Assembly (NCBI GenBank): GCA_950097015.1 | Contig: CATNEN010000001.1 | Coordinates: 22,869,501-22,933,500 of the forward strand | DNA length: 64,000 bases | Direction: 5' to 3' | From: Macrostomum hystrix | Lineage: Eukaryota > Platyhelminthes > Macrostomidae | In this document: positions 34,701-48,100 of the stretch, piece after piece | Layout: each line of letters begins with the position of its first letter | How positions within the stretch are numbered: the first letter of the stretch is position 1 | Program-made: the position numbers and the translations under genes | The notes under the pieces: model-generated | What the model was told of the DNA's origin: nothing | Database searches by the model: none | Seen by the model: the letters and a program-made list of their open reading frames with translations, nothing else

Positions 34701-37700
34701 CTGAATCGATCCGCGCCAGCATCGGCCAAGGAGTATGTGGAGCTGCTGCACCAGAACACGAGATCGCTACTTCTATTTGGCAAGAACAATGTGCAGTCCC
34801 AGACAGCAAGCCTGAGTAAGCGGGTTGCTGGCTACCTCTCACTGCACCAGGGCAGTAGCGGTGAGTTTGTTCATTTTTTCTGCTTCTTAATCCCACTTCT
34901 TTAATTATTCCCTTTATTTTTCCCTTCCCACTTCCCTGCTGCAGCTATTGCGCGGCGCATCTGAAGGCTACTGTGTACGGCTGTTCAGTCCATGGACTGG
35001 GGGGACGCCACCCTCAATTACCCATTTAACAGCTGGGTGAACTGAAGCAATGCAGAGTTCATTGTCTTGCTAAAGGGGACACAAATTGTTTCACTGGAGT
35101 CTGGAATCGAACCCCCGACCTTCAAAGTCGTGAGTCCTAGGCTCTAAGAACTAGGCTACAACTCCTATATTATAATATTGATATACTAAGATAGCTCGGG
35201 TCATTGTTATGAGCGTAGTTGATTTATGACTGTTAATGGCTTTTCACCTCGCTGTCAGCTGGAACATTTTTTGTCATTTTAGTCTCAGCCGTGCCCAGGA
35301 ATTATTCATATTACCTAAGAATGGAAGCATAGCGCCTGCAAACTAAAGAGGAAATTGATATTTCTCCTGTTAGGCTTCCCCGTGGGGTCGGGATAAGAGG
35401 GATTTAAGTTCAGATATTGGGATTGGAATTTACTTCTTACCTGTCTGAAGCAAGAAGGTTTTATCTACGAGTTTAAGAGGCTACCGGCTGGTTAATATTG
35501 ACTGCCAACCACCTATGTATTGAATTGTTTAAGAATATTCTCACAGTTTTTTACATTTAACTGTTTAAGGAGTTTATTATTGAAGGGGATAATTACGTGT
35601 AAGAATAACGACCTGTGGTAAATAACTATGCTTGGGGATAATTACCTACTGGGAAAATTACCTACTGGGATAATTACCTACTGGGAAAATTACCTACTGG
35701 GATAATTACCTACTGGGATAATTACCTACTGGGATAATTACCTACTGGATAATTACCTACTGGATAATTACCTACCGGATAATTACCTACTGGATAATTA
35801 CCTACTGGGATAATTACCTACTGGGATAATTACCTACTGGGATAATTACCTACTTGATAATTACCTACTGGGATAATTACCTACTGGGATAATTACCTAC
35901 TGGGATGATTTTAATAATGATAGTAAGTGCCTCATATTCAATCTCGAGGGCAGGCCTTGTGGTGAAATGGACCCCCAACGCTCTCATGCTCGGTGGCGGA
36001 GGCGGAGGCGGCGGAGCCGGAGGCGGCGGCAGCAGCGGCAGCGCCAGTGACGTCACAGCCGGTGCGACCAACTCGCCAACCTGGCTGCCCGCCAATGCGC
36101 CGCATTCGCCCTGCGCCATGGGCTACTCGCCGCAGGCGCGTCGACCTGTCTGGGCGATGCAGCGACAGCAGCAGCAGCAGCCGTCGACGCCGCCACCGCC
36201 GCAGTCATCGCCGATGAAAGCTGTGCCATCAGCTTCGTCTTTAGTCGGTGGCGGCGGCTGCGGCGGAAGCGACAGCCCAAATTCGCCGGCATCAGTTGGC
36301 AGCGAGGTCTATGACACGTGAGTCCCACCCACTTCTCTCCCGCTCTACTTCTCTCCCACCTACTTCTCTCCCCTCTACTTCTCTCCCCTTTACTTCTCTC
36401 CCACCTACTTCTCTCCCCTTTACTTCTCTCCCACCTACTTCTCTCCCACCTACTTCTCTCCCACCTACTTCTCTCCCCTCTACTTCTCTCCCACCTACTT
36501 CTCTCCCCTCTACTTCTCTCCCACCTACTTCTCTCCCCTTTACTTCTCTCCCACCTACTTCTCTCCCCTCTACTTCTCTCCCCTCTACTTCTCTCCCCTC
36601 TACTTCTCTCCCCTCTACTTCTCTCCCGCTCTACTTCTCTCCCACCTACTTCTCTCCCCTCTACTTCTCTCCCCTCTACTTCTCTCCCACCTACTTCTCT
36701 CCCCTTTACTTCTCTCCCACCTACTTCTCTCCCCTTTACTTCTCTCCCACCTACTTCTCTCCCACCTACTTCTCTCCCACCTACTTCTCTCCCCTCTACT
36801 TCTCTCCCACCTACTTCTCTCCCCTCTACTTCTCTCCCACCTACTTTTCTCCCCTCTACTTCTCTCCCACCTACTTTTCTCCCCTCTACTTCTCTCCCCT
36901 CTACTTCTCTCCCACCTACTTCTCTCCCCTCTACTTCTTTCCCACCTACTTCTCTCCCCTCTACTTCTCTCCCCTCTACTTCTCTCCCCTCTACTTCTCT
37001 CCCACCTAATTTTCTCCCCTCTACTTCTCTCCCCTCTACTTCTCTCCCACCTACTTCTCTCCCCTCTACTTCTCTCCCACCTACTTCTCTCCCCTCTACT
37101 TCTCTCCCACCTACTTCTCTCTCCTCTATTTCTCTCCCCTCTACTTCTCTCCCCTCTACTTCTCTCCCCTCTACTTCTCTCCCCTCTACTTCTCTCCCCT
37201 CTACTTCTCTCCCCTCTACTTCTCTCCCACCTACTTCTCTCCCCTCTATTTCTCTCCACTCTACTTCTCTCCCACCTACTTCTCTCCCCTCTACTTCTCT
37301 CCCCGATACTTCTCTCCCCGCAACTTTTCTCTCTTTTTCTCTTCATTCCCTGCTTGAAGCCCATTTAAACCTGACCTTTACTTTCAATCCCCCACCCGCT
37401 CTCAACTTTTCTAGTTTCTCCTGTCTTTAAAAATCCCATTTTAATTCCATCTGATCCCATCAGCCGATAATCCGAAGCGCGCAAATAGCTCTACTCTCGA
37501 GCCACAAAGCGCATTTTAATTGAGGATAACAATTTGCTCTTCAATTATGACTTTCATAAGAATGTACCATTACTGAATAATAAAGAGCATATATATTCTA
37601 GAAGCAACAGCAGCAGCGAAATCAATAAAAATGCGGCTCTTATTTATAGAAATTGCGCCCTGGATAGATGCGGAACCCTGGGACTCAGGGAGGGCTGGGG

Positions 37701-39104
37701 CCTACTGAGCAGACTGTTGAGTACGCCACCCTGGCAGCCCTGCTGTTAGTATACAGAAAATTTAATTACGACCCTTTGGCGCGACCTTGCACGCATTGAT
37801 TAGATTTTTGTAATAGGACAAAAGGCCAGGCGAAGGCACTGAGCCTTGAAACGAGGCTAGAAATGCGGATATGAAAATGCCCTCCTGCTCAGGGTTGCTG
37901 CCCAGTTACTATTTTCCTGCTTAGACACCTGTAAATAGTAAGGATAATTTGGAACCTAATGGATTCTTCTAAAACTTAGGAAGAAAATTTGGAAAGCAGT
38001 TGGATAAGTAAGTAATCAGGGAAGTTAATTTTATAAAACAGATTGGGATTAATTAAATATTAATTAATCATCAATGATATAATGTCGAAAAAAAAGAATA
38101 TAACCAAGATTAATTGAAAGTCTGGGACCATTTAGAAATGATCGGATAAAAATGAAGCTAATGTGATAAGTTATAAATCAATTCAGGGGATTGATTTATT
38201 ACTATCCCCTGAACTATTCCCTTTTAGCCTATTGGTCAGAGCATCGGACTCACGAGCTTGATGGTCAGGGGTTCGATTCCCGACTCCACTGGAACAATTT
38301 GTATCATTTAGCAAGACACTTAACTCTGCATTGCTTCAGTTCACCCAGCTGTTTTATGGGTACCCGCAATAGCTGGAGTAATTGCGGGCGGATGGGGCGT
38401 CCCCCCCCCAGTCCATGGACTGGACAGCCGTACGCAGCCTTCAACTCTCCTTGACCTACCCGCAGCCGCTGGGAGGCCGCTATTACTGTACACGTCGAGG
38501 ACATGGTGTACATCCACTGTCACAGCAGCCAGCAGGAGGGCTCCTCGCTGGTGTTCGTGGCTCAGGACGGCACACAGGTGCCTCCGTTGATCTTCCCACC
38601 TGGCGGCCACCTGCTGCAGTTTCTGACCTGCCTGGAGAACGGCCTCCTACCAAACGGCTCTCTGGACCCGCCGCTTTGGTCGCACAAGAACAAGGGCAAG
38701 GTGTTTCCCCAGATGAAACGGAAGAGCATTCTCAAGGTGAGATTGACCATTTGCAACTTTGAGGGCCAACCTCCAAAGCACAGGGAGAGTGTACACTGCC
38801 TGACGATGAGAATGGGCGGAATTATGCGACAGTGTCTACAAAGTCTTAAAGAAGAAAGCAAGAACTCATTATGATAATCTATTGCCAATCATATCTATGG
38901 CACTCTTACAGGACACATTCCTTGCCGGCTTACTCAGCCAAGACGACGACTCAGACTCAAACGAGCCGGTGGACTCTGAAGCAGCCGCCGCAGCCACTCC
39001 GTCCGACTTGGTGTTTCGCATCGTCTATCGGAATTCTCGATTCTCATTCGAATCTACGGAGTCTAGTGCTAGCAATGATTCTGCTTTCGTCTGGCAGGAG
39101 ACCA

Positions 39105-39139
<35 letters not shown>

Positions 39140-42100
39140 CAGAACCAGCAGCTGCAGCGCCGAATGAGCATCCGACGCCTTTGCGACAGCATGAGGCGAC
39201 AGATCCTGTCGAGGGCCTTCTACGGCTGGCTGGCGCACGTCAGGCACTCCCGGACAGTCCGGCGGCACTTGGCCAGCCTGCTCTGCGGCAGCCGGGACAG
39301 CCTGGGCACTGCTGAGGCCTATCCGCAGGGCCTCACCAAGGAGATTCTGGCCAGGGGTCGGCGGGATGAGATCTGCCAGGCTGTGTACTGGGGCGGCTGC
39401 CCGCCACAGCTCAGGAAAAAGGTTGGTTTCCAGGGCTGGCTGGGATTGGGATTCTGGTAGGATGGGATTGGGATTCTGGTAGGATGGGATTAGGATTCTG
39501 GTAGGATGAGATTGGGATTCTGGTAGGATGGGATTAGGATTCTGGTAGGATGAGATTGGGATTCTGGTAGGATGGGATTGGGATTACAATAGGATGGGAT
39601 TGGGATTACAATAGGATGGGATTGGGATTCTGGTAGGCCGGGATTGGGATTCCAATAGGGTGGGATTGGGATTCTGGTAGGCCGGGATTGGGATTCTGGT
39701 AGGATGAGATTGGGATTCTGGTAGGATGGGATTGGGATTACAATAGGATGGGATTGGGATTCTGGTAGGCCGGGATTGGGATTCCAATAGGGTGGGATTG
39801 GGATTCTGGTAGGCCGGGATTGGGATTCTTGTAGGTTGGGGTTGGGATTCTGGTAGGAACTGATTGGGATTTTGGTACCTGGGATAGGGATTCTGGTAGG
39901 ATCGAATTGGGATTTCGGCTAAATAGGATTGGAATTCTATTAGATTGGGATAAGTATTCTTGTAGTTTGGGATTGGGATTTGGGTAGGATAGGAATATAG
40001 GATACGCATTCTGATAGTGAATCATTTAGATTGGGATGTAGTGAGTAAGTAGTTTTTTGGATACAGACAAACGAATTCCCAAATATGAAATTGCTGAACA
40101 CCTGAGCAGGTAGCACTATTGAAATCTCGTCACTAAAGGCTATTGAAATTCTTAGTCAGGCCAGTTTGACCCGCCCCTAGCTGTGCATCCAATTATATTT
40201 CCTCCGTTTTTTTGTCCCCATCCGAACAAGCGACTCACCTGAGAACATCAACTGGGCGGCTGGCTTTGAGATTATCGCCTTAGCCTCATCATGTGTCGTT
40301 TCCGGCCCTGGTCCCTTGTTATCCCCAGATCTCAATTAGTCCTCAAATCTAGTCTCCATGCAGTCGAATCGGGCCCCCTCGCGCCTGTCTGGTCCTTATC
40401 CGAGGTGAAGACCCCCCCGAGGGTCCCTCTCAATTAAAACATAAAAAATTGCCGCTTGCGTGACAATATACCCGGCCTAATTCTAAAAGTACTTCCCTGT
40501 CTACTGGGCAAGAGTGATTTTTTAGAGGCCTGTAGGATAGACTATTGACGACTGAGCAGAATAAGAACTACTCAAACATCTGTCTCAAGAGACAGGGCGC
40601 TAATGCGATGCTCAGTCAATGCTTCAGGGCTTCGGGTTTTAAATAGACACTGTTTGAAGGGCCTGCAAGACAAGAGGAGGCAGAATATATGAAGATAGAT
40701 AGAAGAGAAATGGCTTGGAGTAGAGATGAGAGACGAGAGAGGAGAGATGGGAGAAGAGAGGAGAGATGGGAGAAGAGAGGAGAGATGGGAGAAGAGAGGA
40801 GAGATGGGAGAAGAGAGGAGAGATGGGAGAAGAGAGGAGAGATGGGAGAAGAGAGGAGAGATGGGAGAAGAGAGGAGAGATGGGGCAATAGAGGAGAGAT
40901 GGCATGGGAGAGAAGATGTCCGAGAAGAGAGGAGAGATAGGAGAGAAGAGAGAAGAGATTGCATGGGAGAGAAGATGGGAGAGAAGAGAGGAGAGATGGG
41001 AGAGAAGAGAGGTGAGATGGGAGAAGAGAGGAGAGATGGGAGAGAAGAGAGAAAAGATGGGAGAAGAGAGGAGAGATGGGAGAGAAGAGAGGAGAGATGG
41101 GAGAGAAGAGAGGTGAGATGGGAGAAGAGAGGAGAGATGGGAGAGAAGAGAGGAGAGATGGGAGAGAAGAGAGGTGAGATGGGAGAGAAGAGAGGAGAGA
41201 TGGGAGAGAAGAGAGGTGAGATGGGAGAAGAGAGGAGAGATGGGAGAGAAGAGAGGTGAGATGGGAGAAGAGGTGAGATGGGAGAAGAGAGGAGAGATGG
41301 GAGAAGAGAGGAGAGATGGGAGAAGAGAGGAGAGATGGGAGAAGAGAGGAGAGATGGGAGAAGAGAGGAGAGATGGGGCAATAGAGGAGAGATGGCATGG
41401 GAGAGAAGATGGGAGAGAAGAGAGGAGAGATAGGAGAGAAGAGAGAAGAGATTGCATGGGAGAGAAGATGGGAGAGAAGAGAGGAGAGATGGGAGAGAAG
41501 AGAGGTGAGATGGGAGAAGAGAGGAGAGATGGGAGAGAAGAGAGAAAAGATGGGAGAAGAGAGGAGAGATGGGAGAGAAGAGAGGAGAGATGGGAGAGAA
41601 GAGAGGTGAGATGGGAGAAGAGAGGAGAGATGGGAGAGAAGAGAGGTGAGATGGGAGAAGAGAGGTGAGATGGGAGAAGAGAGGAGAGATGCGAGAGAAG
41701 AGAGGAGAGATGGGAGAAGTGAGGAGAGATTGGGGAGAAGATGAGAAATAAAGATTCTCAAAGAAAATAAGAAATGGGAGAAGAGAGATCCTTTATTTCC
41801 CGATATGTATTGAAAAACTATTAAAATAGCTAATCGTAGCGAGTGCAAATTTTTCTACACAAAAAAAATTTTTTTGAGAAACACAAAAACACTTTGGTAT
41901 CATGCACGCCTTCAGTGATGAAAAATGCCACTCCTGCTCAAACTGATCCCCCGTTTGTTCGGGTTTGAGGCGGAGCAAAACAGAGCAGGCGGTTTTAAAT
42001 TCTGAATTTAATGAGCCGTGAATTAAAGAAAATACGACGCATAAAGGCAAGAATAAAGGATCGATTGCAGACTAAAGCCTGGCAACTAGATTTGGGCGGA

Positions 42101-45100
42101 TCTGGTCTCGTGTGACTGTTCCTGTGATGTCTATACCTGGGATTCGTCCTTGACTATTTCCTGGAAGATCAATCTTATAAACCTGACTTAATGGTGCTAT
42201 TTTCACTACTCGCAGTAGAAATATGAGCATTTGCTAGCCGAAATTAAATTTTCCGCAACAACGACTTACAGTCTTAATTGCAAATACTTTTACTAGTATT
42301 TTTCCAAAGATCGCGTACATCTTGCTGTTCAGTCCAGTTTTTTACTTAGTCTGAGATTCGAACCCCCGACCACTCAGCCTGGAGTCCAGAGCACTAACCA
42401 CTCGCTGCCACACGCAAACTCGAAGTATTTACCATTTACTAGCAGTAATACTAATAGAGGGGGTAGGGGGTCAGTGGCAGAGCGGGCTGACGCGTTTGCC
42501 TGTCCCACCAAGGTCCCTGAGCTCGATTTCGCGGTGAGGCCACTCAAGCACTTTTATTAGAGAAGGCTTGGGGGCTTGTCATTCAATTTACGCCCTTGAG
42601 GGCCAACCTTCCAGGTACAGTGAGAGTGTACACTGCCTGACGATGGGAAAGTCAGGACAGATGTACATACCTGTGTGAGCCTATGCCTGCGTTACGGAAT
42701 CTGAGTGCGTGTGTGCTCAGGAGTCAGCGAAATGGACATAATTGTCTCCTCGCTGGCTGCGGGTCTGGTGTCACCAAATGATGTGCCATTGCCCACAGCC
42801 CTCCTGCAATTATTATTATTAAAATTAGCAGTGATAGAACCGCAAACACTGCCGCAGGTGTGGCCTCTGCTGCTCGGCCTGCGGTCCTGGGACGCCACCG
42901 ATGATGACGCCGGCCGTCAGGACCGGGAGCTGCAGATGCGCTTCGAGAATCTGCTGTCAGACTGGAGTCCGCTGGATGTCATTGTTAGAGAGGACGCCAA
43001 GGAGTCCGCCACGGCTGCCAGGGAGGAGCTGCAGCGGAAGCTGACGGCCGCACAGTCCTCGGCCGGCAAGGAGAAGCAGCAGCAACAGCAGCAGTCGTCG
43101 TCCAAGCAGCAGCCAAGGCAGGAGAGTGTTGAAGATTCTGGGCAATCAACTACTGCTGGCGTGGCCGTCGAGATCGAGGACTCTGAAGGTCAGCAGTCGC
43201 GCACAGCGTCAACATCGACTGCCACCAACGCTGGGGAGTCATCAGCGCTGCAGTCCTCAGACAGCGGCTTCCAGTCCAGCAGTCTGCCGCTTGCGCCCGA
43301 CCTACCGCCAGGTGAGCGGCAAAAATCAAAGAATTTGAATATTTTTTGTGTTGGCGGCCGCTATCTGTTTGTAATAGCTCTCAAATTAATGGCGGCTCCT
43401 TTGATCTTCTTATTCTAATCGTCGTTAGTAGAATATATTGCGGCTTCTTTGATCTCTGTTTTATCGCTTGATTTTTAGACTAGATAGCGCTACTCCTTTG
43501 ATCTTATCTTATCGTTGAATATTGGAATCGAAGGCGGCTCCTTTGATCTTATATTATCGTTGCATATTGAAATGGAAGGCGGCTCCTTTGATCTTATCTT
43601 ATCGTTGAATATTGGAATCGAAGGCGGCTCCTTTGATCTTATCTTATCGTTGCATATTGAAATGGAAGGCGGCTCCTTTGATCTTATCTTATCGTTGAGT
43701 ATTGAAATGGAAGGCGGCTCCTTTGATCTTATCTTTTCGTTGAATATTGGAATGGAAGGCGGCTCCTTTGATCCTATCTCTAATCCCTCACAGTCGCTGA
43801 TTTACTTGATATTTCTTCCATGCCATCGCTTTGGTTGATTTTGAATGTCGAATATTGTTTATTTGTTTTAAAATTTCAGACAAACAACTCATTGAAGGAC
43901 ATTGCGCTTTAGACTCAGGTAGCCTCAGGAGTTAAAATATTGAATAACGGATATATGGAAAATTAATTAATCAGAAATGATGTTCATTTTTTAACTCATT
44001 GTTTTGCTCAAATTTTAATCAGAATGTTTTTTGGTCACTCGTTTTAAATTGTAAAATTTATTTTATTTTAATTCTAAAGTAAGGTACATTACAAAATTGC
44101 TTTTTGCTTGATTTAATTCTTCAATTTTTTCGACTCTACGTAGGCCTTTTTAGTTTTGCTGCACTTTGTTGCAGAACAAAAGCGGGCCTACTGCTTCTTT
44201 GAACCAATTTTTGCTTGACTTAAAAGAATGTAGAAGACAACAGAAGCCTCGCGAGGCAGGTGTCCTGAAGCTTAAAGAAAATTTTCGTTCAAAGATTTAA
44301 TTTTATTTGTGAAAAAAACTATTTTTCGTTTCTGAGCAGACTCTTCAAGCCGGCTGTCCACCTCGCGCGAGAGTCTGGTGTCGCCGGCCAGCCCTGCTTC
44401 CAACGGTGGAGTGTACTCTGTGAGTGGCCGCTGTTTGTACCATAGACAGTGTGGAATTGGTTACCAAGGAGGTCTCTTGTAGACTACCTAAAAGTGCACT
44501 GCACCAAATTAGCACATAAGTCCCACTTCCCATAAATCCCACTTCCCAGAAATCCCACTTCCCATAAATCCCACTTCCCATAAATCCCACTTCCCAGAAA
44601 TCCCACTTCCCAGAAATCCCACTTCCCATAAATCCCACTTTCCATAAAACCCACTTCCCATAAATCCCACTTCCCATATATCTAACTTCCGATAAATCCC
44701 ACTTCCCATATATCTAACTTCTCATAAATCCCACTACCCATATATCTAACTTCTCATAAATCCCACTTCCCATAAATCCCACTTCCCATTAATCCCACTT
44801 CCCGTAAATCCCACTTCCCATATATCTAACTTCTCATAAATCCCACTTCCCATATATCTTACTTCCGATAAATCCCACTTCCCATATATCTAACTTCCGA
44901 TAAATCCCACTTCCCATATATCTAACTTCCGATAAATCCCACTTCCCAGAAGTCCTACTTCCCTTAGATTCCATTTTGCCTGAAACCGAATTCCTCTAAA
45001 TCGTGCTTTGGATAGGTGGTAATTAGATTCCCCCTAGATACCAATTCCGGAAAATCCGTCTTAAAATAATTTCTGCAACACACTACTACCCAGATTAATT

Positions 45101-48100
45101 ACTCCAGTGTTAGTATAACTTGGCCACACTGAACAGCAGTAAAGTACATTCGTCACCCATCACTGAATTAAACATCGCAGCCCGAACTGATCGAGCTCAT
45201 CTCTCTCAACTGGCACCGCATCGACAAGGATGTGATGCGCTGCGATCGACACATTCCCTTCTACGCCAGACCGGAGAACCTGGAGAGCCTCAGGAACATC
45301 ATGTGTTCATATGTGTGGCAGAATATCGAGGTAGGATTTCTGCCTACACTAGGAAACTGCCCAAATGGACTTTCGCCCCAGAGGATTGAAAATTGAAAAT
45401 TGAAAATTGAAAATTCCCAAAAGAATAGGTAACAAAGGAATCTGCCGAGCAGCTTTCCTTCGATTCCTCGTACGATTCCTCTACAAATGTAGTCGCTAAT
45501 AAACTTTCTCAGGTGGGCTACATTCAGGGCTTCTGTGACCTGCTGGCCCCCCTGCTGATTGTGATGGAGGACGAGTGGCTGGCCCTAGGCAGCTTCGCCA
45601 AACTCATGGATCGAATGATTGGAAACTTCCCAGCTGGGGAATCGGCCGCCGACTATGCCGGCCCGGCCTCCCCAATGGATCGGCACATGGCCAACCTGCG
45701 CGCCCTCATGCAGGTGACGGATCCCCACCTGTATGAGCACCTGCTCAGGCGTGGCGACTACACTGAGTTCTACTTCTTTCACCGCTGGTTCCTGCTCGAC
45801 TTCAAGCGAGGTCAGATCCAGCTTTTATCCTCAGATCCCCCTCAGTGGTCCTCAGATCCCTCTTCAGGGGTCCTCAGATCCTCATTCAGTGATTCTTTCT
45901 GATCCCCTTCAGTGATCCCCTCTGATCCCCTTCAGTGATCCTCTCTGATCCCCTTCAGTGATCCTCTCTGATCCCATTCAGTGATCCTCTCTGATCCCAT
46001 TCAGTGATCGGCAGATCCCCTTCAGTGATCGGCAGATCCCCTTCAGTGATCCTCTCTGATCCCATTCAGTGATCCTCTCTGATCCCATTCAGTGATCGGC
46101 AGATCCCCTTCTGTGATCCTCTCTGATCCCCTTCAGTGATCCCTAGGTCCCCTTCATTTATCTTTACGTTTCAGCCTCAGATCCCCGCAGATGCTTAACT
46201 ACGCTCATTATCCCTTATGCAGAGTTCTACTACAACGACATCTTTCTGCTGTGGGAGACCATCTGGGCGGCCTGGAATCTGATCTCGGGCAGTTTCAACG
46301 TGTTCATCGCTATGGCACTGCTGCGAGAGTACCGCGGCGTGATCATGGACAACAACATGGACTTCACCGACATCATCAAGTTCTACAATGGTGAGCAAGG
46401 GTGTGTGGGTAATTAGGGCAGGTGAGTGAGAAGTGGACGCTAAGGTAGACAGGTGAGAAGTAGACGCCAAGGTAGAAAGGTGAGAAGTAGACACCGAGGA
46501 TACAGATGAGAAATAAAAACAAAGACGCCAAGCTTTGTGAGAAGACAGGTGAGAATTAGACAACTGGGTAGACAGGTGAGAAGTAGACGCTAAGGTAGAA
46601 GTAGATAGCAAGGTAGACAGGTGAGAAGTAGACAACTTGGTAGACACGTGAGAAGTAGACACCAGGTTAGACAGGTGAGAAGTAGACACCAGGATAGACA
46701 GGTGAGAAGTAGACACCAGGATAGACCGGTGAGAAGTAGACACCAGGATAGACAGGTGAGAAGTAGACACCAGGATAGACAGGTGAGAAGAAGACAACAA
46801 GGTAGACAGGTGAGAAGAAGACAACAAGGTAGACAGGTGAGAAGAAGACAACAAGGTAGACAGGTGAGAAGTAGACACCAGGATAGACAGGTGAGAAGTA
46901 GACACCAGGATAGACAGGTGAGAAGAAGACAACAAGGTAGACAGGTGAGAAGAAGACAACAAGGTAGACAGGTGAGAAGAAGACAACAAGGTAGACAGGT
47001 GAGAAGTAGACACCAGGATAGACAGGTGAGAAGTAGACACCAGGATAGACAGGTGAGAAGAAGACAACAAGGTAGACAGGTGAGAAGAAGACAACAAGGT
47101 AGACAGGTGAGAAGAAGACAACAAGGTAGACAGGTGAGAAGTAGGCACCAGGATAGACAGGTGAGAAGTAGACACCAGGATAGACAGGTGAGAAGAAGAC
47201 AACAAGGTAGACAGGTGAGAAGTAGACACCAGGATACACAGGTGAGAAGTAGACACCAGGATAGACAGGTGAGAAGAAGACAACAAGGTAGACAGGTGAG
47301 AAGAAGACAACAAGGTAGACAGGTGAGAAGAAGACAACAAGGTAGACAGGTGAGAAGAAGACAACAAGGTAGACAGGTGAGAAGTAGACAACAAGGTAGA
47401 CAGGTGAGAAGTAGACAACAAGGTAGACAGATGAGAAGAAGACAACAAGGTAGAGATGTGAGAAGTAGACACCAGGATAGACAGGTGAGAAGTAGACACC
47501 AGGATAGACAGGTGAGAAGTAGACAACAAGGTAGACAGGTGAGAAGTAGACACCAGGATACACAGGTGAGAAGTAGACACCAGGATAGACAGGTGAGAAG
47601 AAGACAACAAGGTAGACAGGTGAGAAGAAGACAACAAGGTAGACAGGTGAGAAGTAGACACCAGGATAGACAGGTGAGAAGAAGACAACAAGGTAGACAG
47701 GTGAGAAGAAGACACCAGGATAGACAGGTGAGAAGAAGACACCAGGATAGACAGGTGAGAAGAAGACAACAAGGTAGACAGGTGAGAAGAAGACAACAAG
47801 GTAGACAGGTGAGAAGTAGACACCAGGATAGACAGGTGAGAAGAAGACAACAAGGTAGACAGGTGAGAAGAAGACACCAGGATAGACAGGTGAGAAGAAG
47901 ACACCAGGATAGACAGGTGAGAAGAAGACAACAAGGTAGACAGGTGAGAAGAAGACAACAAGGTAGACAGGTGAGAAGAAGACAACAAGGTAGACAGGTG
48001 AGAAGAAGACACCAGGATAGACAGGTGAGAAGAAGACAACAAGGTAGACAGGTGAGAAGAAGACACCAGAATAGACAGGTGAGAAGAAGACAACAAGGTA

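Noticed and set aside
36248-37430. Ser/Leu/Pro-rich and Arg/Glu-rich open frames
   Set aside because: They are readings of the 15-bp polypyrimidine array in SGSM intron 6.
38224-38290. tRNA gene
   Set aside because: It has A- and B-box-like sequences but no pairing acceptor stem, and is followed by the SINE body.
39440-39990. Interstitial telomere repeat
   Set aside because: GGGATT runs are reminiscent of telomere sequence but the unit is a 22-mer and not TTAGGG or a known variant.
40572-41848. Open frames of up to 410 codons
   Set aside because: They are readings of the purine-rich intron 8 array.
42705-42857. N-terminal extension of SGSM exon 9
   Set aside because: This in-frame stretch is the 3' half of a SINE whose other copy lies at 53,330; the conserved protein starts at VWPLLLG after a good acceptor.
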